Origin: OFTM10 sp964196195 | Lineage (GTDB): Bacteria; Actinomycetota; Acidimicrobiia; Acidimicrobiales; Aldehydirespiratoraceae | Length of the DNA: 6,257 bases | Reading direction: 5' to 3' | Assembly: GCA_964196195.1 (NCBI GenBank) | Contig: CAXMSE010000024.1 | Coordinates: forward strand, 1 to 6,257 | Shown: positions 5,283 to 6,257 of the stretch, piece after piece | Layout of the letters: every line of letters begins with the position of its first letter | Position numbering within the stretch: position 1 is the first letter of the stretch | Position numbers and translations under genes: made by a program | Notes under the pieces: generated by a model | Told to the model about the DNA's origin: nothing | The model's database searches: none | Seen by the model: only the letters and a program-made list of their open reading frames with translations

Positions 5283-5699
5283 ATGAACTCGCCAGGCGTG
5301 AAAGCTCTGCTCGGCTACGACATCGTCGACGGTGTGCGCATCGACGAGTACGAGGCGTGGCTCACCGACGTTCACTTCCCCGACCTGCTCGCCAACCCCC
5401 ACCTGGATCGACTCGTCGTCGACGACGTCGTTCGCCCGATCACCGCCACCAGCGCCGGAACCCCATCCATGGAGGAGCCGACCACCTTCTATCGCATCGT
5501 CGAACTGCACTTCGCCGATCAAGGGGCTTACGACCGCTACCTCGACTGGTTCGTCACCAACCCGATCCCCGTAGACCGTAGCCCGGCCGGCCGGACCCAC
5601 TTCCGGTTCTACGTCCTGACCCACAGTTCCGTCACCGACCGCCAGCACCCCTATCGGTCGCAAACGCGTCCAGCACCCCCACCCCACAGCGAGGACTGA
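5283..5699 (+). CDS. Unrecognised 138-aa protein, possible dimeric alpha/beta-barrel (EthD-like) fold
   Basis: I do not recognise the family. The protein is soluble, with no signal peptide or membrane segment. An opening hydrophobic strand (KALLGYDIVDG, 7-17) is followed by an amphipathic helix rich in acidic and aromatic residues (DEYEAWLTDVHFPDLLANP, 21-39), then strands around 43-50 and 68-77, a second helix near 79-92 and a last strand HFRFYVLTH (106-114). This strand-helix-strand pattern resembles small ferredoxin-like alpha/beta-barrel proteins such as EthD or Dabb, but that is only a fold guess. His31, His40, His76, His106 and His114 are candidate functional residues. The tail after about residue 118 is Pro/Arg-rich and looks disordered. 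The gene lies 14 bases after the lyase stop and three before the hydrolase start, so it is part of the same operon and could be an accessory enzyme or isomerase for the pathway. Alternative start: 5265, adding six residues. Confidence 0.75.
   Translation: MNSPGVKALLGYDIVDGVRIDEYEAWLTDVHFPDLLANPHLDRLVVDDVVRPITATSAGTPSMEEPTTFYRIVELHFADQGAYDRYLDWFVTNPIPVDRSPAGRTHFRFYVLTHSSVTDRQHPYRSQTRPAPPPHSED
5691..5694 (+). promoter_or_regulatory. Ribosome binding site (GAGG) for the cysteine-hydrolase gene
   Basis: GAGG lies eight bases before ATG 5703, inside the last codons of the previous gene, and supports this start. Confidence 0.6.
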
Positions 5700-5702
5700 G
5701 TA

Positions 5703-6257
5703 ATGGAAGCTTCCGACCTCACCGCCCGGCAGTACTACGAGCACATCACGGCCAATCCCACCCGGCCTCGATTCGGATTCGGCGCCAAGGCCGCAGTTGT
5801 CAACATCGACCTGCAGAAGGCGTATACGTGCGTCGACGAGTTCCCCACCGCGTACCAGACCGACCCCGATCAGCTCCACTACGTCAACCAGGTCAACGAC
5901 GCTGCCCGCGCCCGCGGCTGGCCCGTCGTGTGGACCCACGTCGCCTACATGGAGTCGGGTGAGGACTGCGGAATATGGGGCACCCGCACCGACACCGAGA
6001 ACTCCCTTCAGAACATCAAACGGGGCTCGCGACGAGCCGAGTTCGACGACCGACTCGAGATCAACCACGTCGCCGACATCATCTACGAAAAGAAAATGCC
6101 GTCGCCGTTCCACGAGACGCCCTTACAGAGTTTGTTGGTGTGGCATCGGGTCGACACCGTCATCCTCACCGGTGGCTCCACGTCTGGTTGTATTCGCGCC
6201 GCGGTAGTCGACAGCCTGTCGCGGGGGTATCGAACGATCGTCGCCGAAGAGTGTGTG
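5703..6257 (+). CDS. Isochorismatase-family cysteine hydrolase (N-carbamoylsarcosine amidase/maleamate amidase-like), 3' end cut by window
   Basis: The first 185 residues are present and the frame is still open at the last base; by family length perhaps 20-40 residues are missing. The protein has the catalytic triad of the family: Asp36 in VVNIDLQKAY, Lys130 in EKKMPSPFHET (the Lys-x-x-x-Ser-x-Phe pattern) and Cys163 in GGSTSGCIRAA. The STSGC-[IV]-R-A context resembles N-carbamoylsarcosine amidohydrolase and maleamate amidohydrolase (NicF) more than true isochorismatases, which lack the catalytic Cys, or nicotinamidases. It would hydrolyse a C-N amide or ureido bond through a Cys thioester and release ammonia or carbamate. 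In this operon it could free a carboxylate from the imported nitrogen compound before the hydro-lyase and lyase act; that is inference. The start follows the upstream stop by three bases with GAGG ahead of it. Confidence 0.88.
   Translation, partial: MEASDLTARQYYEHITANPTRPRFGFGAKAAVVNIDLQKAYTCVDEFPTAYQTDPDQLHYVNQVNDAARARGWPVVWTHVAYMESGEDCGIWGTRTDTENSLQNIKRGSRRAEFDDRLEINHVADIIYEKKMPSPFHETPLQSLLVWHRVDTVILTGGSTSGCIRAAVVDSLSRGYRTIVAEECV

Noticed and set aside
5414..5427. 14-bp palindrome CGTCGTCGACGACG
   Set aside because: Also produced by Val/Asp codon runs within the 138-aa gene; no partner site or regulatory position.
5070..6113. Long open frame (347 codons) on the minus strand
   Set aside because: It lies opposite the lyase end, the unknown gene and the hydrolase, all of which are supported by motifs, ribosome sites or operon spacing. 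Its translation is Val/Gly/Asp-rich with no recognisable motif, as expected from the antisense of GC-biased codons.

Overview
The window is one GC-rich, tightly packed, single-strand (+) gene run from what looks like a high-GC bacterium. An actinobacterium is my best guess, from codon choice, the ATGA/GTGA stop-start overlaps and a possible leaderless start. No rRNA, tRNA or marker gene is present to confirm this. I see no mobile element, CRISPR array or RNA gene.

Positions 3-2607 hold a polar-amino-acid-type ABC importer in the order: substrate-binding protein (only the C-terminus is in the window), permease 1, permease 2, ATPase. A roughly 100-base gap with a strong stem-loop separates the binding-protein gene from the first permease. 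This is a common place to lower transporter expression relative to the binding protein. The ATPase carries an unusual C-terminal tail of about 55 residues that ends in a short predicted coiled coil.

Positions 2604-6257 hold a catabolic set joined directly to the importer: a LeuC/homoaconitase-type large subunit (424 aa), its LeuD-type small subunit (166 aa), a C-C lyase of the isocitrate lyase/PEP mutase superfamily (298 aa) with the Cys-containing KKCGH motif, an unrecognised 138-aa protein, and an isochorismatase-family cysteine hydrolase cut off by the window end. ATPase to large subunit, large to small subunit and small subunit to lyase all overlap by four bases, so transport and catabolism are almost certainly one transcript.

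The combination of a two-subunit hydro-lyase and a methylisocitrate/dimethylmalate-type lyase is the same enzyme pair that ends anaerobic nicotinate breakdown (2,3-dimethylmalate dehydratase plus 2,3-dimethylmalate lyase, giving propionate and pyruvate). Here the pair sits beside an amino-acid-type importer and an amidase-like enzyme. My working model is that an imported amide- or nitrogen-containing small molecule is hydrolysed to a dicarboxylate, isomerised or hydrated by the LeuCD-like enzyme, and cleaved to a 2-oxoacid plus a short acid. The substrate-loop sequence of the small subunit (Tyr-Leu-Val-His) favours a dicarboxylate with a non-polar side group over a tricarboxylate. The real substrate cannot be read from the sequence, and this is the main open question of the window.
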